Shown: positions 34,393 to 43,180 of the stretch, one piece after another
How the letters are laid out: each line of letters starts with the position of its first letter
Numbering within the stretch: position 1 is the first letter of the stretch
Source: CAWKGV01 sp963849305
Lineage (GTDB): Bacteria > Pseudomonadota > Alphaproteobacteria > Acetobacterales > Acetobacteraceae
Direction of reading: 5' to 3'
Length of the DNA stretch: 64,000 bases
Assembly (NCBI GenBank): GCA_963849305.1
Contig: CAWKGV010000005.1
Location: 186,001-250,000, forward strand
Position numbers and translations under genes: made by a program
The notes under the pieces: model-generated
The model's database searches: none
Told to the model about the DNA's origin: nothing
The model's input: the letters and a program-made list of their open reading frames with translations, nothing else

Positions 34393-34550
34393 GTGGCAGC
34401 ATCGATCCGATCAAAAGCCCCGCTGGCATGGATCGCGGCGGGTCAAGGCCGAAGCCGCCGAAGGCGGTGGCGTCGCGCGCCAGCCTTGAGGCGCCGCGGT
34501 CCATGCCGGATCATGAAAAAGCGAACGACGCTTGACGAACAAGACAGTCG

Positions 34551-34928
34551 CTTTTTCCGCGCTCTTGACGCTCTGGCTGTCAATGATGGCGGCTGTCGGG
34601 TTGGCCTGCCGGTCAGCCAATTCGCGGCATTTCACGTAAGGCGCGTGATGGATACGCGACAGCGTGCCATCATGGCCCCAGCGGCGGAAGTAATCGTTCA
34701 CCGTGCTGCGCGGCGGCAGGTCCTTTGGCAGCGAGGCCCACTGGCACCCGGTGCTCAGGATGTACATCAACCCGTTGACGATCGCCGTTCATCGACGATC
34801 CGCTTGTTGCCGCCCCGCTTGGCGGGCGGGATCAGCCGTCCGATCAACGCCCACTCCTCATCCATCAGATCACTGGGATAGCGCAGCTTGCTGCGGTCAT
34901 ACCGAGCGCGATTTTCGTTCGTCCACAT
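34551..34928 (-). pseudogene. IS5-family transposase, 5' part, frameshifted
   Basis: Starts MWTNENRARYDRSKLRYPSD and LMDEEWALIGRLIPPAKRGG. An indel near 34790 shifts the frame, after which IVNGLMYILSTGCQWASLPK and TAAIIDSQSVKSAEK (first catalytic Asp) are read. It ends abruptly at the IS110-family junction. Confidence 0.8.
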
Positions 34929-35006
34929 CTGGCAGCTCCCGCGAATCGGACCGCCACCATCGAATCACAAGTGATTCCAACAACTCAAGCTGTTCCCGGA
35001 TGGACA

Positions 35007-35807
35007 CTAAGGCGCGACCGTGATGCCGCTCTGGAATCCTTGCAGGGTCCACTCATAAGGGGCGACGCTCGTTCGAAAATCGCCCAGCCGTGGTGAGGCC
35101 AAATCGAGGATGTCCACGATCACCACGGTCCACGTCAGGGCCAGCAGGGCTGCGAGGACGGGCATCCGCGATCCTTTGAGGGATAGTTGATATCCGAGCA
35201 TACCCATTCCCAGGACCGCCAATCCGATCAAGAGCCAAAAGACCCGCGGCGAAATCTCTCGCTCGACCGCGAAGCGTTCGGCCGTGCTCATGTCGAAGAC
35301 CTCGTTCAGCGACGTCATGAGGGAGATGTTGGAGAGGATTGGCTGCTTACTCACCAGGGCAGATAAATCTCCCCAGATCAACGATTGCAGTGAACTGGTT
35401 TGCTTGTTCAGTTGGACAAGGGCAGCCGGGTCGTGATCGGTTTGCAAATAGGCCATTCTGAGCTTTGTATACTGCTCCAGCAACCGCGCGATCTCCTCGG
35501 CTTGCGGCTGATCGATGGCTTTTGCCCTCAGCCATGCCGTGCTGATGGCATTTGCCTCGGCCAGCGACCCCACCCTGCGCTCGTAAAAGCGGTCGCTGGA
35601 AACGGTCAGCGTGAGCGCCAGCACGAGGGCTAGAAGGCCGAGGACGCCGCCAACTAGCAGTCCGGCGCTCTCGCTCGGCACGTCGTACCGTGCCGCCCAC
35701 CGGTGCCCGATCCGGAAGCCGATTTCATGGGCGGCCAGTTGGGCAACAAACAAAACACACCCTAAGGCAATCAGGCTCCACTCAGCAATTTTGGTCAGCA
35801 GCATCAT
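35007..35807 (-). CDS. DUF4239 membrane protein
   Basis: 266 residues. Two N-terminal transmembrane helices (WSLIALGCVLFVAQLAAHEI; GLLVGGVLGLLALVLALTLT) are separated by GHRWAARYDVPSESA. A cytosolic helical section of about 110 residues follows, then two C-terminal helices (VFWLLIGLAVLGMGML; PVLAALLALTWTVVIVDI). This 2+2 topology is that of DUF4239, a bestrophin-like family of unknown function. The IS5-family element has landed in its stop codon but regenerates TAG, so the reading frame is complete. Confidence 0.8.
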   Translation of the reverse strand: MMLLTKIAEWSLIALGCVLFVAQLAAHEIGFRIGHRWAARYDVPSESAGLLVGGVLGLLALVLALTLTVSSDRFYERRVGSLAEANAISTAWLRAKAIDQPQAEEIARLLEQYTKLRMAYLQTDHDPAALVQLNKQTSSLQSLIWGDLSALVSKQPILSNISLMTSLNEVFDMSTAERFAVEREISPRVFWLLIGLAVLGMGMLGYQLSLKGSRMPVLAALLALTWTVVIVDILDLASPRLGDFRTSVAPYEWTLQGFQSGITVAP

Positions 35808-36199
35808 GGTCCGGCTCTCCCCTGGGAACGGCGCAGGACCGTGTACCCACGCACCGACTTTTTCCCATTTTTGTATAGCCCAGCGCCGGCAAGGCTATTA
35901 GATTGCCTCGTTTCATTACGCCCGATAAAGTCAGGGAGAGACCGGCTGGTACGCAGTAGTTGTGGACCGCAGGGAAATCCCTTCGCTATCTGGCAGCCGG
36001 ACTCAACCGCATTTCCACCGCCGGTACCGGATTGATATGGCGACTGATTTGTATGAGTAACAAAGTGAATTTCTCCACAACGAGAACTGGGACTAGAAGG
36101 TAATGTGCTGCGAAAAATACGAAATAATGACTTCAAACCGCATGATCGCGTTGCGATCGCCTATCTACTCTCAACAGATCACAACGTGAAAGTTACTAA
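35808..36199. other. Intergenic region, no gene seen
   Basis: About 390 bases, AT-richer toward 36050-36190 (for example AAATACGAAATAATGACTTC). Contains the likely promoter of the DUF4239 gene at its left end. No supported ORF or RNA. Confidence 0.4.
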
Positions 36200-36460
36200 G
36201 GCGACCTGGCTTGATACGACGGCAGCTCCGTAGACAATCCCCTAAATCGCTCGGCGCGGCTGAAGCTCAGCGAATATTGGCGCGACAGCGCCTGCTCCAA
36301 CAGGATGCAGTTGCCGATCGAGCCCTCGACCAGCACCCCGTACCACGCCCGCCCGCGCGATCAGCCGATGCGCCTTGACCCCGGCGACGCCGAGCTTCTC
36401 GGCGACCTGGGACTGGGTGAGCCCGCCCGCGTGATGGAGCCAGGCCGCGCGGGTATCGCA
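36200..36460 (-). pseudogene. SorC-family transcriptional regulator remnant
   Basis: DTRAAWLHHAGGLTQSQVAE followed by KLGVAGVKAHRLIARAG is the winged-helix N-terminus of SorC/DeoR-type sugar-responsive regulators. After a frame change EGSIGNCILLEQALSRQYSL continues the family's linker into the effector domain. Then the similarity stops. Only about 75 residues of some 320 remain, without the sugar-binding domain. Confidence 0.6.
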
Positions 36461-36653
36461 AGCGGATGCCCGGCAAGCCGCTGTTCTCCGGGGCGGCGGG
36501 CAACAAACCGCACGACTTCAGGAGGAGTAACACCGGGCTCGCCAGAGACGCCCAATGCGTCTCTGCGAAATTGTGACCTGGGTCACACTCGATGGGTCGT
36601 GGCTCCCTTATAGCCTAATTCAGCCAACACGAACGAACGGAGAGGATGGCACG

Positions 36654-38411
36654 ATGAGCGGCACGACACTGGGCTTGCAACCGACGAACGGCGACAAGGT
36701 CGATCTGGTGCAAGCCGCACAGGCGGTTAATAACTTTGTCAGCGCGAGTCCGCTGCTGACCGCGATCACAAATCAACCCGGTAGTTTACTCGGCACGGCT
36801 GTTAATACAGCCAACCAGTACATCAAGCTCGGCAATTCGCTGCCCGGTTTCATTACTGGTGGCATAACGGCCGCACAATGGATTTCGGCGGGCGCGCAAT
36901 TCATAACGGCAGCTAACCAGTACCTCACTGAGTATCAGGCTGGCACCGTCAGTCAGGCGACAGCGGAAAATTTCGCAACCCAGATCGGCAACCTCGCTGG
37001 GACGACGTTGGGAACATCGTTCGGAAGTCTCTTTGGCCCGACGGGCGCCGCGCTCGGCGGCGCCCTTGGCTCACAACTCGGTGGGTATGCCGCGCAAGGC
37101 GAGACGTTGTTGACGAATGCGGCGACGAACGGCGTCGGCATGATCATCGGCACGATTGGCTACATCGAGGGCAATCTCGCGGCGGGGGACAGCCCGTCGG
37201 ACGCATTCGTCAATGGCGTCAAGTCAGCCTGGAACGATCCGTCGCTGGTTCAGTATTTCAGCGATGATGACAATGCTGAGCAGCCGAGTGGGGGCAACAG
37301 TCCTGGTGCTACGGTACTGCCGCAGCAGGGCGGCACGCTGCCGACAGGCCCCGGCCCGGTCGACACGGATGGTAGCGTGACATCAATATACCCGCCGAAC
37401 GATCCCGTCGGCACCAACCAGCACGCCCCCGGTGAGGGGACCGAGGATGACGCCATGGTGTCATCGGTGCCGGTCGGAGCCACGGTGGATTATTCGACAA
37501 ATCCGACCCCGGTGACCGTGCTGCTCGGTTCCGCCGGCATGGTGCTCAGCGATGCACCCGCAAACAACGCCGTGATTGGCGCGAATACCGTTATCGGCAC
37601 GCAGGGCGGCAATGACACCTTTGTCGTCGAAGGCCCCGGCAACTGGACGATCAACGGCGACGGGGGGCAGGATACGCTGGAAATCGGGGGCTGGAAGGAG
37701 TTTGATGCGCACATCACCCAGTCCGGCAATGGCGCCACGGTGACCCTGCCTGACGGTAGCGTGATCAACACGACGGGCATTCAAACAATCACATTCGAGA
37801 ACGGCTCGGTGCCATTGGCTGCCCAGCCGCCCACTGGAGGTACAACTCCACCGACGACGAGCGGGCCGCTGACAAATCTGCCGTCTGCCCAACCGCCGCC
37901 GACTATCGGGATGCAGACTGACGCGCTGTTAGATGCGCTCGATGTCACCAATCCAACAGAAGGACAGCAAATCAATTCGGCGGGCAATGCAGAGAATGTC
38001 CAGTTGTCGTCGGTCCCCAGTCTTAATCCGGTTCAGGCAACATTCTTATACGCGCAGTCGTTTGGTCAAGAGATGCGCACAGCCGCCAACGAGTTGACGG
38101 CGGGCCAGACCGTCGATCAGGCTCCGGTCATCCAGGCACTCAACAATCCAGCGATGTCAGGTCTCGTGAACGCGGCGGAAACCAATACCGGCTATGCGGA
38201 AGGATTTGGCTTCCTCGCCGGTCTCGCCACGGGCGGAGCGTTGACCCCCAATGATGCAGGGTTTGTGAACTTCTTGGACTCGAATATTGCGACGGTTGGC
38301 GCGAATGCAACGGGTGTTTTCGGCGCCTTCGTCGGCAGTGCCAATACTTTTTTGTCTGATCCAGCGGGCATCATGGACGCCATCGCAAAGGCCAATCAAT
38401 CACTGGCTTAA
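36654..38411 (+). CDS. RTX-like, Gly/Ala/Thr-rich exported protein of unknown function
   Basis: 585 residues with a GGAGAGGA ribosome-binding site. There is no Sec signal. The N-terminal 200 residues are helical and Gly/Ala-rich with a glycine-zipper-like run (FGPTGAALGGALGSQLGGYA). A Pro/Gly/Thr-rich linker with acidic stretches (SDDDNAEQ) follows. Then comes a beta segment with RTX-like Gly-Asn/Asp patterns (IGTQGGNDTFVVEGPGNWTI, NGDGGQDTLEIGG), and a C-terminal helical domain ends AKANQSLA. This suggests type I secretion, but no HlyB/HlyD/TolC genes are present. Base usage is less GC-biased than neighbours. Confidence 0.6.
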   Translation: MSGTTLGLQPTNGDKVDLVQAAQAVNNFVSASPLLTAITNQPGSLLGTAVNTANQYIKLGNSLPGFITGGITAAQWISAGAQFITAANQYLTEYQAGTVSQATAENFATQIGNLAGTTLGTSFGSLFGPTGAALGGALGSQLGGYAAQGETLLTNAATNGVGMIIGTIGYIEGNLAAGDSPSDAFVNGVKSAWNDPSLVQYFSDDDNAEQPSGGNSPGATVLPQQGGTLPTGPGPVDTDGSVTSIYPPNDPVGTNQHAPGEGTEDDAMVSSVPVGATVDYSTNPTPVTVLLGSAGMVLSDAPANNAVIGANTVIGTQGGNDTFVVEGPGNWTINGDGGQDTLEIGGWKEFDAHITQSGNGATVTLPDGSVINTTGIQTITFENGSVPLAAQPPTGGTTPPTTSGPLTNLPSAQPPPTIGMQTDALLDALDVTNPTEGQQINSAGNAENVQLSSVPSLNPVQATFLYAQSFGQEMRTAANELTAGQTVDQAPVIQALNNPAMSGLVNAAETNTGYAEGFGFLAGLATGGALTPNDAGFVNFLDSNIATVGANATGVFGAFVGSANTFLSDPAGIMDAIAKANQSLA

Positions 38412-38633
38412 AAACGAAACGACCAACTGCGCCCTATAACACACGCATAGGTTTGACGCAGAAGCGCTCATTCTGTCAAATCTGCCGCTGGAGTAACGCC
38501 CGGCTGCGATGGCCCCTTGTGGTGGTGAACTGTCTCGCGGTGCTTGCCTATGTTCTGATGCCCGTGTGCAGGCAATCGACCGTGGCAAGATGCATCGCGT
38601 ACGCGTAAGCGGCAGGCACGCCCGACAAATACG

Positions 38634-38838
38634 ATGCCGCCACGTGCCATGCGCTTGCACTGGGACGAGGCTAAACGCAGTCTGACAGCTCAGACATCCT
38701 GCGCTTCGGCAAATGGTCAGTCGGACGAGGTTCTCACTGGAGGTGGGCAAACAGCCAACGCGACCACAGCCGGAGTCTCTGTCCTGATCGACGCCGGAAC
38801 CGGGAATACACTTAGCGCCGGCTCCGGAAACGTTACTC
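38634..38838 (+). pseudogene. RTX-like gene fragment cut by an IS
   Basis: After a non-descript start, DEVLTGGGQTANATTAGVSV and LIDAGTGNTLSAGSGNVTL resemble haemolysin-type beta-roll repeats. The frame is interrupted at 38840 by the left end of the IS5-family element. The start of the host gene is not identifiable; it may be debris related to the RTX-like gene 200 bases upstream. The rest of 38412-38840 holds nothing else that I can support. Confidence 0.45.
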
Positions 38839-38979
38839 TAGGCCGCGTGGACAAACCCGTTACTTAAGGGATTGAACTAACCCGCTGACGCAGCAGAGCG
38901 GGCAGCGATCGTGGCGAGGTCTGGGCGTCCGTCTGCCAGGGTCTTGGGGTTGCTCCAACCCAGAGATGGAACCTCACCA

Positions 38980-39840
38980 ATGACCCAGGTCAGCCCTCTG
39001 CGTCGCCGCATGATCGACGACATGACAGTCCGCAATCTGTCACCCGCGACGCAGCGCTCGTATGTGCATGCGGTGGCCAAGTTCGGCCGCTTCTTCGGCC
39101 GGTCGCCCGAGCATCTTGATCTGGAAGACGTACGCGCCTTCCAGGTTCACCTCGTTGCCGGTGGCATGTCGTGGCCGGCGCTGAACCAGACCGTCTGCGC
39201 GCTGCGCTTTCTTTACGGGGTGACGCTCGGGCGGCCCGATCTGCCGGAGCGGATCGCGCATGCCCGCGAGCCGCAGAAGTTGCCGGTGGTCCTCAGCGCC
39301 GATGAGGTGGTGCGGTTTCTTGAGGCGGTGCCGAGCCTGAAGTGCCGCGCCGCGCTGACTACGGCCTATGCCGCCGGACTACGCGCCTCCGAGGTGACCA
39401 GCCTCAAGGTGGCCAACGTCGACAGCAGCCGGATGGTGATCCGCGTCGAGCAGGGCAAGGGCGGCCGCGATCGGTACGTCATGCTCTCGGCGCAGCTGCT
39501 CGGGATTTTGCGCACCTATTGGCGTCTGGCGCGCCCGGCGTACTGGCTGTTCCCTGGCCGCAATCCCGAGCGTCCGGTCCATCCGACCGTGCTGCATGCC
39601 GCCTGCCGGTCGGCGCGTGTCGGCGCCGGGCTCGACAAGCGGATCAGTGTGCACACGTTGCGGCACAGCTTCGCCACCCATCTGCTGGAGAGCGGCACCG
39701 ACATCCGCATCATTCAAGCACTGCTCGGTCACAGCAGCCTGCATACCACGGCGCGCTACACCCATGTCGCGACCAGCACGATTCGCGGTACGCCGAGCCC
39801 GCTCGATCGCCTGCGGCTGGAGGTGACGCCGCCGTCCTGA
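38980..39840 (+). CDS. Tyrosine recombinase of the IS91-like element
   Basis: 286 residues, XerC/D-like. N-terminal SAM-like core-binding domain (MIDDMTVRNLSPATQRSYVH), then the catalytic domain with AAGLRASEVTSLK (first Arg), HTLRHSFATHLLESG (HxLRH) and LLGHSSLHTTARYTHV (His and nucleophile Tyr). It is encoded nine bases ahead of the IS91 transposase. Its role in IS91-like transposition is unclear; it may resolve intermediates. Confidence 0.88.
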   Translation: MTQVSPLRRRMIDDMTVRNLSPATQRSYVHAVAKFGRFFGRSPEHLDLEDVRAFQVHLVAGGMSWPALNQTVCALRFLYGVTLGRPDLPERIAHAREPQKLPVVLSADEVVRFLEAVPSLKCRAALTTAYAAGLRASEVTSLKVANVDSSRMVIRVEQGKGGRDRYVMLSAQLLGILRTYWRLARPAYWLFPGRNPERPVHPTVLHAACRSARVGAGLDKRISVHTLRHSFATHLLESGTDIRIIQALLGHSSLHTTARYTHVATSTIRGTPSPLDRLRLEVTPPS

Positions 39841-39849
39841 TCCGGCGCC

Positions 39850-41037
39850 ATGCGCCCCGTGCTGGAGGTGGCGGATATCTTCCGCCGCCACGGCGACGCT
39901 TTTCGCCAGCAACACCGCCTGCCTCTCGGCCGCCTCGAGCGTCGCGTTATGGCGGCGATCGAGGCGTGCCGCACCCCCGGGCTCGGCGGCCATGTCGAGC
40001 AGTGCGCCGAATGCGGGCTGGTCCGCTGCGCCTACAATTCGTGCCGCAACCGGCACTGTCCGAAGTGCCAGGCTCTGGCGCGCGCCGCCTGGCTCGACGC
40101 GCGTCAGGCCGAGCTGCTGCCGGTGCCCCACTTCCATGTTGTGTTCACCCTGCCGGTGCCGGCGGCAGAGATCGCGTTCCAGAACAAGCGCGTGGTCTAC
40201 GCCATCCTGTTCCGCGCGGCGGCCAAAGCGTTGCGCGACATCGCCGCCGACCGGCGCCATCTCGGCGCCGAAATCGGCGCGGTGGCGGTGCTGCATACCT
40301 GGGGTCAGTCCCTGCACCACCACCCGCACCTGCACTGCATCGTCCCCGGCGGCGGGCTGTCGCCGGACCAGACGCGATGGATCGCCTGTCGACCGGGGTT
40401 CTTCCTGCCCGTGCGAGTCCTCTCGCGCCGGTTCCGCACACTGTTCCTGGCCCAGCTACAGGCGGCATTCGCCGCCGGCGAACTCCGCTTCTCCGGCGCC
40501 CTCGCCGCGCTCGCCGAACCGGGCGCGTTCGCAGAGCGCCTCGGCGCGCTGCGCGGCACGGAGTGGGTCGTCTACGCCAAGCGGCCGTTTGCCGGACCCG
40601 AGCAGGTGCTCGCCTATCTCGGCCGCTACACGCACCGCGTCGCCATTGCCAACAGCCGGTTGACCCAGCTCGCCGATGGTCAGGTCAGCTTCACCTGGAA
40701 GGACTACCGCCATCACAGCAAGACCAAGGTGATGACGTTGGCCGCCGACGAGTTCATGCGGCGGTTCCTGCAGCACACCGTCCCGGACGGGTTCCATCGC
40801 ATCCGCCATGTCGGCTTCCTTGCCAACGGCCATCGCACGGCCAAGCTCGCGCTCTGCCGCGCCCTGCTCGATGCGCCCGCGCCAGAACCGCCGCCGACCC
40901 AGACCTGGCGCGAGCGCTATCGTCAGCTGACCGGCCGGGCGATCGATGTCTGCCCGGACTGCGGCGGCGAGATGCAGGAGCGCGGTCTGCTGCTGCGACG
41001 TCCGTCTTGCGGGCCGTTCTGGTGCGACACGTCATGA
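39850..41037 (+). CDS. IS91-family transposase
   Basis: 395 residues. The N-terminal zinc-binding region VEQCAECGLVRCAYNSCRNR leads into HCPKCQALARAAWLDAR. The HUH motif is SLHHHPHLHCIVPGG, and a Tyr in VLAYLGRYTHRVAIANSRL is the likely nucleophile. The end has a further Cys pair (DVCPDCGGEM). Rolling-circle type transposition is the family mechanism. It looks intact, so this element may be active. Confidence 0.9.
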   Translation: MRPVLEVADIFRRHGDAFRQQHRLPLGRLERRVMAAIEACRTPGLGGHVEQCAECGLVRCAYNSCRNRHCPKCQALARAAWLDARQAELLPVPHFHVVFTLPVPAAEIAFQNKRVVYAILFRAAAKALRDIAADRRHLGAEIGAVAVLHTWGQSLHHHPHLHCIVPGGGLSPDQTRWIACRPGFFLPVRVLSRRFRTLFLAQLQAAFAAGELRFSGALAALAEPGAFAERLGALRGTEWVVYAKRPFAGPEQVLAYLGRYTHRVAIANSRLTQLADGQVSFTWKDYRHHSKTKVMTLAADEFMRRFLQHTVPDGFHRIRHVGFLANGHRTAKLALCRALLDAPAPEPPPTQTWRERYRQLTGRAIDVCPDCGGEMQERGLLLRRPSCGPFWCDTS

Positions 41038-41420
41038 CCATCGTCACCGGAAAGATTGCATCGCTTAAAGCCGAATTCGCCGCCGTCATCCCCGGGAGGG
41101 TCAGGGACGCGCTGGTGACCGGCAAGACACTCGCCGTGACATCGACTGCACGCCAAAGCCACCGCGCTGCACTGCCACAGCGAGCTCCCGTTGTCCCAAT
41201 GGTGCTTGCTGCGTCACCCGGTCAATCAATCCGCGCCCACTCCGGACGGCACCGAGGCGTGACCAAGGTCGCACAACACCCATAGCTGTCGGTCCGCGGG
41301 TCAGTTCAATCCGGCTTCAATGAGGTCGCGCCCGGGCATGCCGAGAGTTCGTGTCGCACGACCTCACAGAAGCCTCCAGATTCCCCCGACGCGGGACAGT
41401 GTGATTCGAGACTGACCTCT
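41038..41420. other. Gene-free junction between IS91-like and IS5-family sequences
   Basis: Contains the right end of the IS91-like element (41296-41312), then the resumed IS5-family sequence up to its transposase. No independent gene seen; frames here are chance extensions. Confidence 0.5.
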
Positions 41421-42212
41421 GTGTCGGAGGTCGGCGTGGCACGCGGTTTGATGACGGACGAGGAGTGGGCATTCTTCGAGCCGTTCTTAACGGAGACATC
41501 GGCTCGGGGTGGGCGCCCGCCGAAAGGGCATCGCCGGGTGCTCGACGGGGTCTTCTGGATCGCTCGCACCGGCGCGCCGTGGCGTGACCTGCCGGACGAA
41601 TTCGGCAACTGGAACTCGGTCTGGCGGCAGTTTCGAAGATGGACCACCTCGGGGCTGTGGGACGTCCTGCTGCAAGCCCTGGCCGACGCGGGGGGAGAGG
41701 CCGACACCCTGCAAATGATCGACAGCACATCATCCGGGCACATCGCTGTGCTGCCGGCGGAACGGGGGACTCAAAGCGAAGCTCTCGGCCGTTCGCGCGG
41801 AGGCTTTTCGACCAAAATCCACCTCCGCGCCAATGCGGAGGGCCTTCCGATTGGCGTCGTCCTGACCTCCGGTGAGGCGCACGACGTCACGGCTTATCCC
41901 GCGCTCATGGAGGAGCGCGACAGCGATCCGGCGGTGATGCTGGCAGACAAAGGCTATGACAGCGATGCCGTCCGACAGGATTTACGTGACCGCGGCGCCG
42001 CCCCGGAAATTCCCACCAAGCGCAGCCGGAAGGTGCAGCATACGGTCAACAAGCGGCTCTATGCGCTGCGTGCCCGCATCGAGTGCTTCTTCAGCAATCT
42101 GAAGAACCAGCGCCGGGTGGCCACTCGATACGACCACACCTCGATTAATTTCCTTGGCTTCGTCCTGCTCGGCTGCATCCGGATATGGTTCAGGTTTGTC
42201 CACGCGGCCTAG
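41421..42212 (+). CDS. IS5-family transposase (IS427-like)
   Basis: 263 residues from a GTG; MTDEEWAFFEPFLTETSARG is the usual N-terminal block, so ATG 41451 may be the actual start. DDE catalysis: TLQMIDSTSSGHIAV (Asp), LADKGYDSDAVRQDLRDRGA (Asp) and ALRARIECFFSNLKNQRRVA (Glu). It is intact. The stop codon TAG includes bases of the target-site duplication, so the element has no stop of its own. Confidence 0.87.
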   Translation: MSEVGVARGLMTDEEWAFFEPFLTETSARGGRPPKGHRRVLDGVFWIARTGAPWRDLPDEFGNWNSVWRQFRRWTTSGLWDVLLQALADAGGEADTLQMIDSTSSGHIAVLPAERGTQSEALGRSRGGFSTKIHLRANAEGLPIGVVLTSGEAHDVTAYPALMEERDSDPAVMLADKGYDSDAVRQDLRDRGAAPEIPTKRSRKVQHTVNKRLYALRARIECFFSNLKNQRRVATRYDHTSINFLGFVLLGCIRIWFRFVHAA

Positions 42213-42247
42213 AAGACAAAGCTATAGCTTCATTTCGGTCGGTAGTT

Positions 42248-43168
42248 TCAGGTAATCTGTGCAACGCCCTTCGCCCAATTCAGCGCGCGCTGAAGAACCA
42301 GACCTCTGCACGCGACGAGAATCAAAGATGGTATCAATAGCGACAGCAGAATTATGAGGAAAAGAAAAAAGTAATGGTTGTATCCAAGAATCGAAGGTAC
42401 AAGAAATAAAAATGCGATCACAATTGTGGCTACCCCGAATAATAATTCTTCTCCCGACTTCAAGGTTCCAAAGAATTTTTTCTCTTCCAAACGGCAGATC
42501 GGTCCATTCTCCTGAGCTATGATTGTAAATTTTATGAACGAATCCACGGCGAGGCTCCAAGGCGGAACACAAAAATGAAACTCTTTGTCCTTCTTTGCAA
42601 GGGATGGCCAGGTTCTTAAAATCGATCCAATCGGACTGCCCGTTATCTTGCTCAAACCATACCCGAGTAGTCGAAGAGTGTGATCCGTTCGGAGGATTTA
42701 CCTCAAGCTTTGGATAGCCGACGCCGGAAACCGTCCAATCCGTGGTATAAAACGAAAATACCCCTCCAATTATACGCTGGCTTCGATGGCTGGGGTCAAT
42801 GAACGATTTTTTCGTGGCTAGATTCTTCCAAAGGTGGTTTGATTTCCATTCAGTAAGTTGTTGGACTGTATATGTATCTTCTTGCTCATCGACTAATGCG
42901 TGGCAATGGCGGCATACTAATAACAGATTGTCAAAACCATTTAGAAACTCCGCAGATGGCAGATACGCGGTAAAAGGGCGTGGTCCGTTGCTCCTAATAG
43001 AGTAAATGTGCGCTATGTGTCCTAGGTCGCAGCTTCATCGAACTCGGTCGGATCAACGATTATCTTATTGTTGCAATCAGGATTTGCGCATCTGTTCCCT
43101 GATAGCCCGTACAGGAGCTTAAGTGTGCGTTGATCGTACTTTCTCGTGTATTCGTAACTAAATGCCAT
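42248..43168 (-). CDS. HNH endonuclease-like protein with predicted two-helix membrane tail, two compensating indels
   Basis: Read across two frameshifts (a lost base near 43028, a surplus A in the A6 run 42476-42481; net length 921 = 3 x 307). N-terminal HNH domain: YDQRTLKLLYGLSGNRCANP with CxxxxC, then LGHIAHIYSIRSNGPR and LLLVCRHCHALVDEQEDTYT. A middle region of about 120 residues is unrecognised (FSFYTTDWTVSGVGYPKLEV, WFEQDNGQSDWIDF). Then come two hydrophobic helices, VATIVIAFLFLVPSILGY and FFLFLIILLSLLIPSLILVA. It is strongly AT-rich against the chromosome and beside IS elements, hence probably acquired. A nuclease role, perhaps in defence, is inference. Confidence 0.55.
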
Positions 43169-43180
43169 AGCGAGGCCCCA

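Larger units (their letters stand above)
33269..34550 (+). mobile_element. IS110-family element inserted in the IS5-family transposase
   Basis: Removing this segment restores the host sequence ATCCCCCCTTTTTCCGCG exactly. The dinucleotide CT is present at both junctions (33267-33268 and 34551-34552), and there are no terminal inverted repeats or longer target duplication, as expected of IS110 elements. It carries one DEDD transposase with a 177-base upstream non-coding end and a 158-base downstream end. Confidence 0.82.
32793..35007. mobile_element. IS5-family element (IS427-like), split by an IS110-family element
   Basis: Ends recognised from a 14-bp inverted repeat (left GAGTCCATCCGGGA at 32793-32806, right TCCCGGATGGACAC at 34994-35007, one mismatch) and a TAA direct repeat outside both ends (32790-32792, 35008-35010). 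The transposase runs leftward from ATG 34928 to a stop at 32807-32809 and is interrupted by 33268-34550. Both the insertion and an internal frameshift make it defective. Confidence 0.8.
38869..41312 (+). mobile_element. IS91-like element with tyrosine recombinase
   Basis: Bounded by GGATTGAACTAACCCGC (38869-38885) and GCGGGTCAGTTCAATCC (41296-41312), inverted with one mismatch. It contains a tyrosine recombinase gene and an IS91-type (HUH) transposase gene in tandem, the gene content of the ISWz1-like branch. It is inserted near the left end of the IS5-family element. The exact outer boundaries may differ by a few bases. Confidence 0.75.
38841..42209. mobile_element. Second IS5-family element, carrying an IS91-like insertion
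   Basis: A perfect 16-bp terminal inverted repeat: GGCCGCGTGGACAAAC at 38841-38856 and GTTTGTCCACGCGGCC at 42194-42209. TA flanks both ends (38839-38840, 42210-42211), so the target was CTAG. The transposase lies at the right end. The IS91-like element occupies the space between left end and transposase. The transposase stop TAG is formed by the last base of the IS side plus the target TAG. Confidence 0.8.

Noticed and set aside
35007..35010. DUF4239 gene truncated by the IS5-family insertion
   Set aside because: Removing the element and one TAA copy leaves CCT-TAG at the same codon, so the stop is native and the protein is not shortened.
42210..42350. Continuation of the RTX-like fragment beyond the IS5-family element
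   Set aside because: Joining across the CTAG target gives an open frame for a few dozen codons, but without RTX pattern, and it overlaps the HNH gene antisense.
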